Source of the DNA: Cyanothece sp. UBA12306
GTDB lineage: Bacteria; Cyanobacteriota; Cyanobacteriia; Cyanobacteriales; Microcystaceae
Direction: 5' to 3'
Assembly: GCA_003448685.1 (NCBI GenBank)
Contig: DLXW01000079.1
Span: forward strand, 24,429-30,693
Length of the DNA stretch: 6,265 nt
Numbering within the stretch: position 1 is the stretch's first letter; each line of letters opens with the position of its first letter. A program made the position numbers and the translations under genes. The notes under the pieces were generated by a model. That model was not told the DNA's origin, did not search any database, and saw only the letters and a program-made list of their open reading frames with translations. This document shows, piece after piece, positions 1-5,767 of this stretch.

Positions 1-26
1 ATAAATGTCCTAACCAAAATACGTAC

Positions 27-35
27 TGCTATAAT
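27..35 (+). promoter_or_regulatory. Candidate extended -10 promoter of yqeK
   Basis: The sequence TGCTATAAT is a perfect TATAAT hexamer with the TGn extension at 27-29. No -35 match to TTGACA is seen 16-18 bp upstream, which is tolerated by extended -10 promoters. Transcription would begin near 42, leaving a leader of about 48 nt before the ATG at 90. A small hairpin (AGAGA 61-65 with TCTCT 69-73) lies in that leader. This is motif evidence only. Confidence 0.4.
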
Positions 36-89
36 ATGAGAGAACAAGGTATAATTACAAAGAGAAAGTCTCTCAACTTAAAAATCAAT

Positions 90-659
90 ATGCGAGAGCA
101 GGTAATACCCTGGTTAAATAGCAAAGTTTCCCAACATCGCCTACAGCATATCTTAGGGGTTGAGGCAACCTGCCAGAAATTAGCCCATTGCCACGGAGTT
201 AACCCTGAAAAAGCAGCGCAAGCAGGGTTAATGCACGATCTAGCCAAATTTTTTACTCCCAAAAAACTTTTAACCATGGCTCAAAGGGAAAAACTAAACA
301 TTGATCCCATCTGCATAGCTCATCCCCATCTTCTTCATGCCGATGTTAGTGCTATGGTAGCTAAAGAACAATTTGGTATGACCGACGAAGAAGTTTTAAA
401 GGCTATTAGCAACCATACTTTAGGCAGTCCCAAAATGAGTAAGCTAAGTTGTATAGTTTTTGTAGCCGATACCATTGAACCCCATAGGGGAAATACTCCA
501 GAATTAACGATGATACGCCAGGTAAGTTGGAAAAATATTTATCAAAGTGTACGACAAACCTGTGACTATTCACTAAAATATTTATTAAATGGGCATCGTA
601 TCATTGATCCTAGAGTAATCTTAACTCGCAATTGGGCTTTACAAAAGGCTAAAGCATAA
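90..659 (+). CDS. yqeK: YqeK-type HD-domain symmetrical Ap4A hydrolase
   Basis: Probable bis(5'-nucleosyl)-tetraphosphatase (symmetrical), which cleaves the stress dinucleotide Ap4A into two ADP in the cytoplasm. The 189-aa protein shows the metal-binding HD superfamily pattern: H20 in RLQHILGV, H49-D50 in GLMHDLAK, H83 in LLHADVSA, H109 in ISNHTLG and D127 in VADTIEPHRG. The late NHT...M..L...ADTIEP.R block is typical of YqeK, and the length fits the family (about 185-195 aa). The start at 90 is preferred because an in-frame ATG at 36 (18 extra residues, basic and not family-like) would lie upstream of the transcript start implied by the TGCTATAAT box at 27-35. That frame is open to the left window edge, so the longer form is not excluded. 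No Shine-Dalgarno is seen at either ATG. rsfS follows 71 bp downstream, a pairing seen in many bacteria. Family call is confident; activity is inferred. Confidence 0.9.
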   Translation: MREQVIPWLNSKVSQHRLQHILGVEATCQKLAHCHGVNPEKAAQAGLMHDLAKFFTPKKLLTMAQREKLNIDPICIAHPHLLHADVSAMVAKEQFGMTDEEVLKAISNHTLGSPKMSKLSCIVFVADTIEPHRGNTPELTMIRQVSWKNIYQSVRQTCDYSLKYLLNGHRIIDPRVILTRNWALQKAKA

Positions 660-678
660 AAGATGGCCATAGGTAAAT

Positions 679-699
679 CTTTAACCTTTAACCTTTGAA
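679..699 (+). repeat. Heptamer tandem repeat, two exact copies plus one degenerate
   Basis: CTTTAAC occurs at 679-685 and 686-692, followed by the imperfect copy CTTTGAA at 693-699. It fills part of the yqeK-rsfS gap. Seven-base tandem repeats are common in cyanobacterial intergenic DNA. The degenerate third copy also holds the possible -35 box of rsfS. Confidence 0.5.
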
Positions 700-723
700 T
701 AATTAAAAATTTACGACCATAAT
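695..723 (+). promoter_or_regulatory. Candidate sigma70-type promoter of rsfS
   Basis: TTGAAT (695-700, 4/6 match to TTGACA) and CATAAT (718-723, 5/6 match to TATAAT) are separated by exactly 17 bp. The predicted transcript start falls near 730, right at the ATG at 731. That would make the mRNA leaderless or favour the second ATG at 749. AT-rich intergenic DNA produces such matches by chance, so this is tentative. Confidence 0.35.
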
Positions 724-730
724 ATTATTA

Positions 731-1180
731 ATGACCAAAGACCAGCCTATGACTAAGGGAAATACTCCCATCCTAACTCTAAGTGATCATCGAGTTCAAG
801 CAAATGCAGAAAAGCTTGTATTAGCCATCGCCGAAGCAGCAGATGATCGCAAAGCAGATAATCTAATGATCTTCAAAGTAACTGAAGTATCTTATTTAAC
901 TGATTACTTGATCATAGCCACAGGTTTTTCCACAACCCAAGTCAAAGCGATCGCTGATGCTATCGAAGAAAAAGTTGTGGCAACTTGTGATAAATATCCC
1001 CTAAGAGTAGAAGGAAAAAGGGAAGGAACTTGGATACTCCAAGATTATGGAGAAGTAATTTCCCACATTTTTTTACCCGAAGAACGGGAATTCTATAACT
1101 TAGAAGCCTTTTGGGGCCATGGCGAACAATTGCAATTATCTCAGTTACAAGAAACTGTATTCAAGGCTGACCGTTCTTAA
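731..1180 (+). CDS. rsfS: Ribosome silencing factor RsfS (YbeB/Iojap family)
   Basis: RsfS binds uL14 (L14) on the large ribosomal subunit and blocks joining with the 30S, lowering translation when nutrients run short. The 149-aa protein carries the whole Iojap domain: KADNLMIFKV (41-50), TDYLIIATG (57-65), a VEG (93-95), the signature GTWILQDYGEVISHIF (99-114) and EREFYNLEAFW (118-128). The usual W-x-x-x-D-YG, H-x-F and R-x-[FY]-Y-x-L-E-x-x-W positions are all present. The first 20 residues are outside the domain. ATG 731 gives 149 aa; a second in-frame ATG at 749 gives 143 aa and equally fits the family. Neither has a clear Shine-Dalgarno. It lies 71 bp after yqeK and 74 bp before the CGLD27 gene, so it may be co-transcribed or use the candidate promoter at 695-723. 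No sign of damage or transfer. Confidence 0.93.
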   Translation: MTKDQPMTKGNTPILTLSDHRVQANAEKLVLAIAEAADDRKADNLMIFKVTEVSYLTDYLIIATGFSTTQVKAIADAIEEKVVATCDKYPLRVEGKREGTWILQDYGEVISHIFLPEEREFYNLEAFWGHGEQLQLSQLQETVFKADRS

Positions 1181-1254
1181 GAGTGGTTTCGGCAATTTGA
1201 GCCCTAAAAAAAAGTAAATTGGTCAATTAATTAGCATCATAAATTATCAAAACA

Positions 1255-1758
1255 ATGAGGGAATTGCCAACTAATATTTGTCCCGTTCCCACCGAACAAC
1301 AACCCGTTAACGAATACGAACAATTAAAAGAATCTTGGTTTTTTCGTTGGGCAACCCTAGAAAAAATACCTTATTTGCGTAAAATGACGGTAATAGGACT
1401 GATAGGATGGCTGATAAGTAGTCCCATTGCCGCCTATAGCTTCCCCCCTAAAAAGTGCCTACTTCTCTTTATTTTGTCTAGTAATATCGGTGCAGCGTTA
1501 ATGGTGACTTTGGTATTATTACAATTAGTCCTAGGATGGCGTTATGTAAGCGATCGCCTTAAACAAGAAAACGTCTTTTATGAAGAATCAGGATGGTATG
1601 ACGGTCAAACCTGGCCTAAACCTCCGGAAGTTTTAGTTCGCGATCGCTTGATTGTTTCCTACCAAATTAACCCCATTTTGCAACGCTTAATAAAAACAGG
1701 AGCTATTCTAGGGGGATTAATAGTTAGTGACACCCTCGTATTGCTTTTTTTGGCTTAA
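1255..1758 (+). CDS. CGLD27/Ycf36 family (DUF1230) membrane protein
   Basis: Member of the CGLD27 family (Conserved in the Green Lineage and Diatoms 27; Ycf36, DUF1230), found in cyanobacteria, algal plastids and plants. Plant CGLD27 has been tied to iron-deficiency responses, but no biochemical activity is known to me. The 167-aa protein opens with the family signature CPVPTEQQPVNEYEQL (9-24), then has hydrophobic segments at about 44-63 and 76-95. A conserved soluble stretch follows, centred on VFYEESGWYDGQTWPKP (107-123), and then a last hydrophobic segment at about 147-166. Three membrane spans, probably thylakoid or plasma membrane, are inferred from composition. The ATG at 1255 starts just before the conserved N-terminal motif, which supports it; no Shine-Dalgarno is visible. 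Two HIP1 octamers (1550-1557, 1640-1647) lie inside. The position between rsfS and asparaginase matches an order I recall from other cyanobacteria. Confidence 0.9.
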   Translation: MRELPTNICPVPTEQQPVNEYEQLKESWFFRWATLEKIPYLRKMTVIGLIGWLISSPIAAYSFPPKKCLLLFILSSNIGAALMVTLVLLQLVLGWRYVSDRLKQENVFYEESGWYDGQTWPKPPEVLVRDRLIVSYQINPILQRLIKTGAILGGLIVSDTLVLLFLA

Positions 1759-1795
1759 AATAGCAATTAATTTTGCTTAAAGCCTTAGCCGAATC

Positions 1796-1825
1796 GGGAA
1801 TTGTTAAAAATTCCCTAAAATTCCC
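1796..1825 (+). terminator. Intergenic hairpin with two competing right arms
   Basis: GGGAATT (1796-1802) can pair with AATTCCC at 1809-1815 (6-nt loop) or with an identical AATTCCC at 1819-1825 (16-nt loop). It lies in the 94-bp gap between the CGLD27 gene and asparaginase. A weaker 5-bp stem (AGCAA 1762-1766 with TTGCT 1773-1777) sits just after the CGLD27 stop. No T-run follows either stem, so a classic intrinsic terminator is not shown; partial termination, RNA processing or chance are all possible. Confidence 0.3.
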
Positions 1826-1852
1826 AATCTAAACCTTAAAAGTTAAAATCGA

Positions 1853-2806
1853 ATGACCAGAGGAACACGCACCCAAGCGCCCAAATTAGAGGTTCATTTA
1901 CTTCGAGAAGGTATTGTTGAATCTACTCACTCTGTCGAAGCTACTGTCTGTGATGCTCGCGGAAGACTCTTATTAGTGGCTGGCAGTTCAGAAACTACTT
2001 CCTTTGTTCGTTCAGCCCTCAAACCTTTTCAAGCTTTAGCCATTGCTAGCACAGGAACTTTAGAACGCTATGAACTCAATGATAAAGATCTAGCAATCAT
2101 TTGTAGTTCCCATCAAGGCATGGTAGAACAAGCAAGACAGGTATTTAATGTCCTATGGCGGGCTGATATTGAACCAAGTGCTTTACAATGTCCCATTCCC
2201 AAAGGCAGTAATAGTCCCCTACAACATAATTGTTCTGGTAAACACGCTGGAATGCTGGCTGTTTGTCAACAAAGGAACTGGCCACTAAACACCTATCTAA
2301 GGCGATCTTCTCCTGTACAACAGTTAATTTTAAGCAAAATTGCCGAACTATTGGCCATGCCAGGGGACGAATTAATTAGCGCTCACGATGATTGTGGAGC
2401 CCCGACTTATTCGATGAAAATGGGACAAATAGCCCATTTATATGCCCTATTAGCTTCTGGTAATACCCTCGATTTAGAGCGTATTGTCCGATCTATGACT
2501 TATTATCCTACTATGGTTGCCGGAGTAGGAGCCTTTGATACGGAATTAATGCGCTTAACTGAAGGAGAATTGGTTAGTAAATCAGGTGGTGGGGGAATTC
2601 AATGTGTCGGTCGTATTGGCCAGGGTATGGGTTTAGCGATTAAAGTGCTTGATGGTTCAAAACAAGCTAAATACGCCACAGCTATTTATCTTCTGCGACA
2701 AATGGGCTGGATTAGCCCTAGCGTATCGGAAATCCTCTCGGATACCTTCATGACTTTGAGTAACTATAAACGGATCGAAGTATTAGGAGAATTATCTATG
2801 CTTTGA
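1853..2806 (+). CDS. L-asparaginase, Rhizobium etli type (class 3, COG4448-like)
   Basis: Probable cytoplasmic asparaginase that hydrolyses L-asparagine to aspartate and ammonia. The 317-aa protein belongs to the asparaginase II family typified by the inducible R. etli enzyme ReAV, unrelated to E. coli AnsA/AnsB and to plant-type isoaspartyl peptidases. Visible active-site elements, matched to ReAV as I recall it: the SxxK motif S54-A-L-K57 in FVRSALKPF; S86 in CSSHQGM; and the zinc-binding set C127 and K130 in NCSGKH plus C181 in HDDCGAP. A further lysine, K243 in VSKSGGGG, probably matches the late catalytic lysine. All key residues appear intact and the length is close to the family norm. 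ATG 1853 is the only sensible start; the next Met is residue 90. No Shine-Dalgarno is seen. The stop TGA (2804-2806) is shared with a possible TTG start of the next gene, suggesting coupled translation. Confidence 0.9.
   Translation: MTRGTRTQAPKLEVHLLREGIVESTHSVEATVCDARGRLLLVAGSSETTSFVRSALKPFQALAIASTGTLERYELNDKDLAIICSSHQGMVEQARQVFNVLWRADIEPSALQCPIPKGSNSPLQHNCSGKHAGMLAVCQQRNWPLNTYLRRSSPVQQLILSKIAELLAMPGDELISAHDDCGAPTYSMKMGQIAHLYALLASGNTLDLERIVRSMTYYPTMVAGVGAFDTELMRLTEGELVSKSGGGGIQCVGRIGQGMGLAIKVLDGSKQAKYATAIYLLRQMGWISPSVSEILSDTFMTLSNYKRIEVLGELSML
2785..2790 (+). promoter_or_regulatory. Shine-Dalgarno-like AGGAGA inside the asparaginase end
   Basis: AGGAGA lies 12 nt ahead of the TTG at 2803, which overlaps the asparaginase stop. 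It is among the better Shine-Dalgarno matches in the window and supports initiation or re-initiation at this junction. The spacing is longer than ideal. It is also 7 nt from ATG 2798, but that codon is in the asparaginase frame and runs into the stop after one codon. Confidence 0.35.
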
Positions 2807-2853
2807 TTATTTTGGGTAAGAGAAAATTAAAAATTAAACAAGTTAATCAGACA

Positions 2854-3252
2854 ATGGAGACTATTGTCGAGTTGAGAGCAGCTAAAATACCGTTAATCGG
2901 CTTTGTGGCAATTCATTATTGGTATGTTGTTATTAGGGGTAATCAACAAGATCGCTGGGAAATTTGGCAAAAACCAGGCTTATCTCCAGTGAGTTGGGGA
3001 CACTTACATAAAAATTTAATGCCCTATACGAATGGTGTTGGGAATGGAGACAGCTGGCTAGAAACATCATGGACAAAGGAATTAGGAAATAGTTTAGCCA
3101 AAACTATTGAAAATAGTCCGATTACTTACCCTTATAATTACTGTTATCGATATTTTCCTGGACCTAATAGTAATACCTATGTCAAGTGGATTTTAAATCA
3201 AACAAACTTTGACTATCGTTTAAGTATCAAGGCAATTGGCCAATATTATTAA
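2854..3252 (+). CDS. DUF3750 domain protein
   Basis: Member of DUF3750 (Pfam PF12570 from memory), a family of unknown function whose conserved NTY motif is present here. The 132-aa protein is essentially one domain. It starts with VELRAAKIPLIG (5-16), followed by AIHYWYVV (19-26), RWEIWQ (34-39), WGHLHKNLM (48-56), YRYFPGPNSNTYVKWIL (98-114) and a C-terminal KAIGQYY. No signal peptide or membrane segment is evident. An in-frame TTG at 2803, overlapping the asparaginase TGA, would add 17 lysine-rich residues (MIILGKRKL...) that do not look like the family; ATG 2854 begins right before the domain and is preferred. The tight contact with asparaginase suggests co-transcription and perhaps coupling. 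A conserved early His and a late Asn/Ser-rich turn before a helix vaguely recall permuted NlpC/P60-like folds, but no catalytic role is shown. Confidence 0.78.
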   Translation: METIVELRAAKIPLIGFVAIHYWYVVIRGNQQDRWEIWQKPGLSPVSWGHLHKNLMPYTNGVGNGDSWLETSWTKELGNSLAKTIENSPITYPYNYCYRYFPGPNSNTYVKWILNQTNFDYRLSIKAIGQYY

Positions 3253-3289
3253 AGGGAATAGACTAAAACTTATGGGAGTACAGTAAATT

Positions 3290-4237
3290 ATGTCACACAA
3301 AAATGAAACTACTTTGATGATTGTTTCTCTCCTAATTACTGGAGGAATTTTAGGAGGAGGTTATTGGTGGTTTACTCATCAATCTGGTGGCAATCTTGCT
3401 CAATTATTGTCAGGGCAATCTATCCCCAATCCTAACCAACCTATTACTTCTAATTCTCCTTTACCATCACCTCCCTCTCCCACCAGTTCAGAAACCTTTA
3501 ATCCTCCAAAGCTAGTTCGCCAAGGAACCACCGTTAAAATTAATGGTTCTACAAGTATGGTATTACTCAATCAAGCCCTAAAATCTGGCTTTGAAGGGCA
3601 ATTTTCAGGAACTAAGGTAATCACGGATGCTCAAGGATCAGATAAAGGTATTGAACTTCTTTTAGGCAATAATATCGATTTGGCTGCTATTTCCCGACCT
3701 CTTACAGCCTTAGAACAGTCACAAGGTTTAGTCGCAATTCCCATCAGTCAAGATGCGATCGCTCTTGTAGTGGGGATTAAAAATCCTTTCCGCAAGGGAT
3801 TAACGGAAACTCAAGCAATGGATATTTTTCAAGGAAAAATCAGAGATTGGTCTGTTTTAGGGAGATCGCCTGGAAGCATTCGTGTGATTAATCGACCTTC
3901 TATCAGTGGTACACATAAAATATTTCGCGAATCAGTTTTAAATGGAGGTGACTTTGGAAATACGCCTAATATTACTATTATGGAAAGAGATGCCACCACT
4001 CCCATTTTGCAAGCCTTGGGTAAGGATGGGATCAGTTATGCTACCTATAGTCAAGTAGCTAATCAACAGACAGTAAGAACTTTACCAATTAATGGATTAA
4101 CTCCTGAATCAACAAGTTATCCTTATCAACGATCACTTTACTACGTCTATAAACAGCCGCCTTCTGAGGCAGTTAAAGCTTTTGTGGGTTATGCTACTTC
4201 TCCTGTAGGACAACAACTTATTCGTAATGCTCAATGA
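3290..4237 (+). CDS. Membrane-anchored PstS-like phosphate-binding protein
   Basis: Periplasmic-binding-protein domain of the phosphate (PstS/SphX-like, PBP2) type, facing the periplasm. The 315-aa protein has an N-terminal hydrophobic segment (about 8-27) flanked by KNE and WWFTH, then a Pro/Ser/Thr/Asn-rich linker (about 43-73). The binding domain runs from about 78 to 312. Likely ligand-contact motifs are NGSTSM (85-90), QGSDKG (115-120), ISRPL (134-138) and the R202-x-x-x-SGT (206-208) motif in NRPSISGTHKIF, the counterpart of the PstS RxxxSGT loop. There is no lipobox cysteine and no cysteine at all, so it is probably held by an uncleaved signal-anchor rather than a lipid. GGGAG (3274-3278) lies 11 nt before the ATG. 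It is the last gene before a convergent terminator, and no pstC, pstA or pstB is visible, so it may act in sensing or with a distant transporter. Exact ligand is inferred. Confidence 0.85.
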   Translation: MSHKNETTLMIVSLLITGGILGGGYWWFTHQSGGNLAQLLSGQSIPNPNQPITSNSPLPSPPSPTSSETFNPPKLVRQGTTVKINGSTSMVLLNQALKSGFEGQFSGTKVITDAQGSDKGIELLLGNNIDLAAISRPLTALEQSQGLVAIPISQDAIALVVGIKNPFRKGLTETQAMDIFQGKIRDWSVLGRSPGSIRVINRPSISGTHKIFRESVLNGGDFGNTPNITIMERDATTPILQALGKDGISYATYSQVANQQTVRTLPINGLTPESTSYPYQRSLYYVYKQPPSEAVKAFVGYATSPVGQQLIRNAQ

Positions 4238-4278
4238 TCAAAAATTTTTCTTTCAATCTTGAGATAATCAGGTTCAAT

Positions 4279-4322
4279 TACATTAATAATCTCTCAATTG
4301 GCTTCAAGAGATTATTAATGTA
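4279..4322. terminator. Convergent bidirectional terminator-like inverted repeat
   Basis: A perfect 16-bp inverted repeat (4279-4294 with 4307-4322; core arms AATAATCTCT and AGAGATTATT) encloses a 12-nt loop. It sits in the 97 bp between two convergent genes, the PstS-like gene and recA, ending 12 bp from the recA stop codon. Flanking A/T runs serve as weak T-tracts on both strands. Position and symmetry favour a shared terminator; the stem is AT-rich, so its strength is uncertain. Confidence 0.7.
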
Positions 4323-4334
4323 TAAATTTATTAA

Positions 4335-5378
4335 TTACTCTTCTTCATCAGTTTGAGAAATAGCAAAACTCAAAGAACCTAACTCCAGTTTTTCTCTCAC
4401 TTGTTGTTCAATAGTTTTGGCCACTTCAGGATTATCTTCGAGATATTTAACTGCATTATCTCGCCCTTGGGAAATGTTATCTCCGTTATAGCTATACCAA
4501 GCTCCTTTACGATTAACAACATCAGTTTGTTCTGCTAGATCTAACATACAACCCATACGAGAAATTCCTTTACCAAAAATAATGTCAAATTCAGCAATAC
4601 GAAACGGAGGGGCAACTTTATTTTTAGCGACTTTAACTTTAGCCCTAATTCCATACTCTCCTTCACTGCCTTTTTTAAGGGTTTGAATGCGTCGAATATC
4701 TAATCTAACTGAGGCATAAAATTTTAGGGCATTTCCCCCTGTAGTAACTTCGGGACTACCATAGGTTACACCAATCTTTTGCCGAAGTTGATTGAGAAAA
4801 ATGACTACACAACCCGATTTGCCAATATTTCCAGCAATTTTACGCAAAGCTTTACTCATAAGCCGAGCTTGTAGGCCTACTTGGGTATCTCCCATTTCTC
4901 CTTCGATTTCCGCCCGAGGCACTAGGGCTGCTACAGAGTCAACTACAACAATATCGACGGCGGCTGATCTTACGAGTTGATCGACTATTTCTAGTCCTGC
5001 TTCTCCGGTGTCGGGTTGAGCAACCAATAGATTGTCAATATCTACTCCCAATACACTAGAATAGGTAGGATCTAGGGCGTGTTCTGCATCAACAAACGCT
5101 GCCACACCTCCTGCTTTTTGCACTTCGGCGATCGCATGAAGGGCAAGGGTGGTTTTACCTGAACTTTCTGGTCCATAAATCTCAATTACCCGTCCTTGGG
5201 GTAGTCCTCCTCCCAGAGCTAAATCTAAGGTTAAAGCACCACTGGAGATAGTTTCTACCTTCATCCGTGCTGCATCGCCTAGGCGCATAATTGAGCCTTT
5301 TCCAAAATTTCGCTCAATTTGATTGAGAACTAAGCCAAGAGCTTTTTCTTTATCAGGATTTTTTGTAATAGCAGCCAT
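4335..5378 (-). CDS. recA: RecA recombinase
   Basis: DNA-dependent ATPase that forms filaments on single-stranded DNA, pairs homologous strands and stimulates LexA-type self-cleavage. The 347-aa protein is full length (E. coli 353 aa). Visible features: N-terminal polymerisation region; Walker A GPESSGKT (69-76); catalytic E99 in [11 protein letters not shown]; Walker B with D147 in [11 protein letters not shown]; loop L1 region [14 protein letters not shown] (159-172); sensor NQ (196-197) and loop L2 through [14 protein letters not shown] (212-225); and a short acidic tail (DEEE). The ATG at 5378 has a good Shine-Dalgarno, GAGG (5384-5387) with 5-nt spacing, and family alignment supports it. 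It stands alone: no recX or lexA neighbour is seen. A LexA-box-like sequence at 5419-5432 overlaps its likely -10 region. A HIP1 octamer lies at 5128-5135. The call is secure. Confidence 0.99.
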   Translation of the reverse strand: MAAITKNPDKEKALGLVLNQIERNFGKGSIMRLGDAARMKVETISSGALTLDLALGGGLPQGRVIEIYGPESSGKTTLALHAIAEVQKAGGVAAFVDAEHALDPTYSSVLGVDIDNLLVAQPDTGEAGLEIVDQLVRSAAVDIVVVDSVAALVPRAEIEGEMGDTQVGLQARLMSKALRKIAGNIGKSGCVVIFLNQLRQKIGVTYGSPEVTTGGNALKFYASVRLDIRRIQTLKKGSEGEYGIRAKVKVAKNKVAPPFRIAEFDIIFGKGISRMGCMLDLAEQTDVVNRKGAWYSYNGDNISQGRDNAVKYLEDNPEVAKTIEQQVREKLELGSLSFAISQTDEEE

Positions 5379-5413
5379 TAACGCCTCAACAAGTTTTTAA
5401 AGAACAATTTATA

Positions 5414-5432
5414 TTTATAGTACAAGAGTTTT
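5414..5432 (-). promoter_or_regulatory. Putative recA -10 with overlapping LexA-box-like site
   Basis: On the minus strand TATAAA (plus-strand 5414-5419) lies about 35 bp ahead of the recA ATG and could be a -10 box. No good -35 is seen. The plus strand at 5419-5432 reads AGTACAAGAGTTTT. This differs at one position from RGTACNNNDGTWCB, the LexA-box consensus I recall for Anabaena. Overlap of operator and -10 would suit repression. Both elements are motif matches only, and LexA control of recA is not universal in cyanobacteria. Confidence 0.35.
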
Positions 5433-5745
5433 AACTATTGTAGCTGGTTTTGTTAGCAACTGGCATCAGTATTTCAACTTTGTTATATCTTGCTTCATTT
5501 AATTGCTATCAACCTTGAGGAAAAAATAATTAGTGAACTACCTGGAGCTTCCAGTCTTATTGGGAGTTGCGTCTAAGAAGCAAGAAATCCTCACCAAAAA
5601 AGCAAAACAGATAGAGCTTTTCATACCCCACCTGTTATTGAGAATACTTTTGATCAAAAAAATTGGGTCTAAAACCAGGCCTTTTAAGGCGAATAGTTTT
5701 TGGGGCGTGGCATAAATCCTCGTTTTAAAAACAACTCCTGTACGA

Positions 5746-5762
5746 GCTTAATATTATTAAGC
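5746..5762 (-). terminator. Weak hairpin downstream of the pilin gene
   Basis: GCTTAAT (5746-5752) and ATTAAGC (5756-5762) form a 7-bp stem with a 3-nt loop, 54 bp beyond the pilin stop on the minus strand. A run of five T follows about 13 nt further on that strand, too far for a textbook terminator. It may still end or protect the pilin mRNA. Confidence 0.3.
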
Positions 5763-5767
5763 CCCTA

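Noticed and set aside
29..277. 82-aa open frame on the minus strand over the yqeK start
   Set aside because: It lies antisense to conserved YqeK sequence, is Cys/Trp-rich and has no recognisable domain.
1219..1245. Promoter ahead of the CGLD27 gene (TTGGTC with an A/T hexamer about 17 bp on)
   Set aside because: The -10 candidates (AATTAT, TAAATT) match the consensus poorly in very A/T-rich DNA.
2798..2806. ATG 2798 as a start for the DUF3750 gene, given AGGAGA 7 nt upstream
   Set aside because: It is in the asparaginase frame and reaches the stop after one more codon.
4792..4980. 62-aa open frame on the plus strand inside recA
   Set aside because: It is antisense to the conserved RecA core; its Ser/Thr/Arg-rich product is an artefact of recA codon use.
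5533..5715. 60-aa open frame (GTG start) upstream of recA
   Set aside because: No Shine-Dalgarno, no domain and a biased Lys/Leu/Ile composition. Kept only as part of the non-coding stretch.
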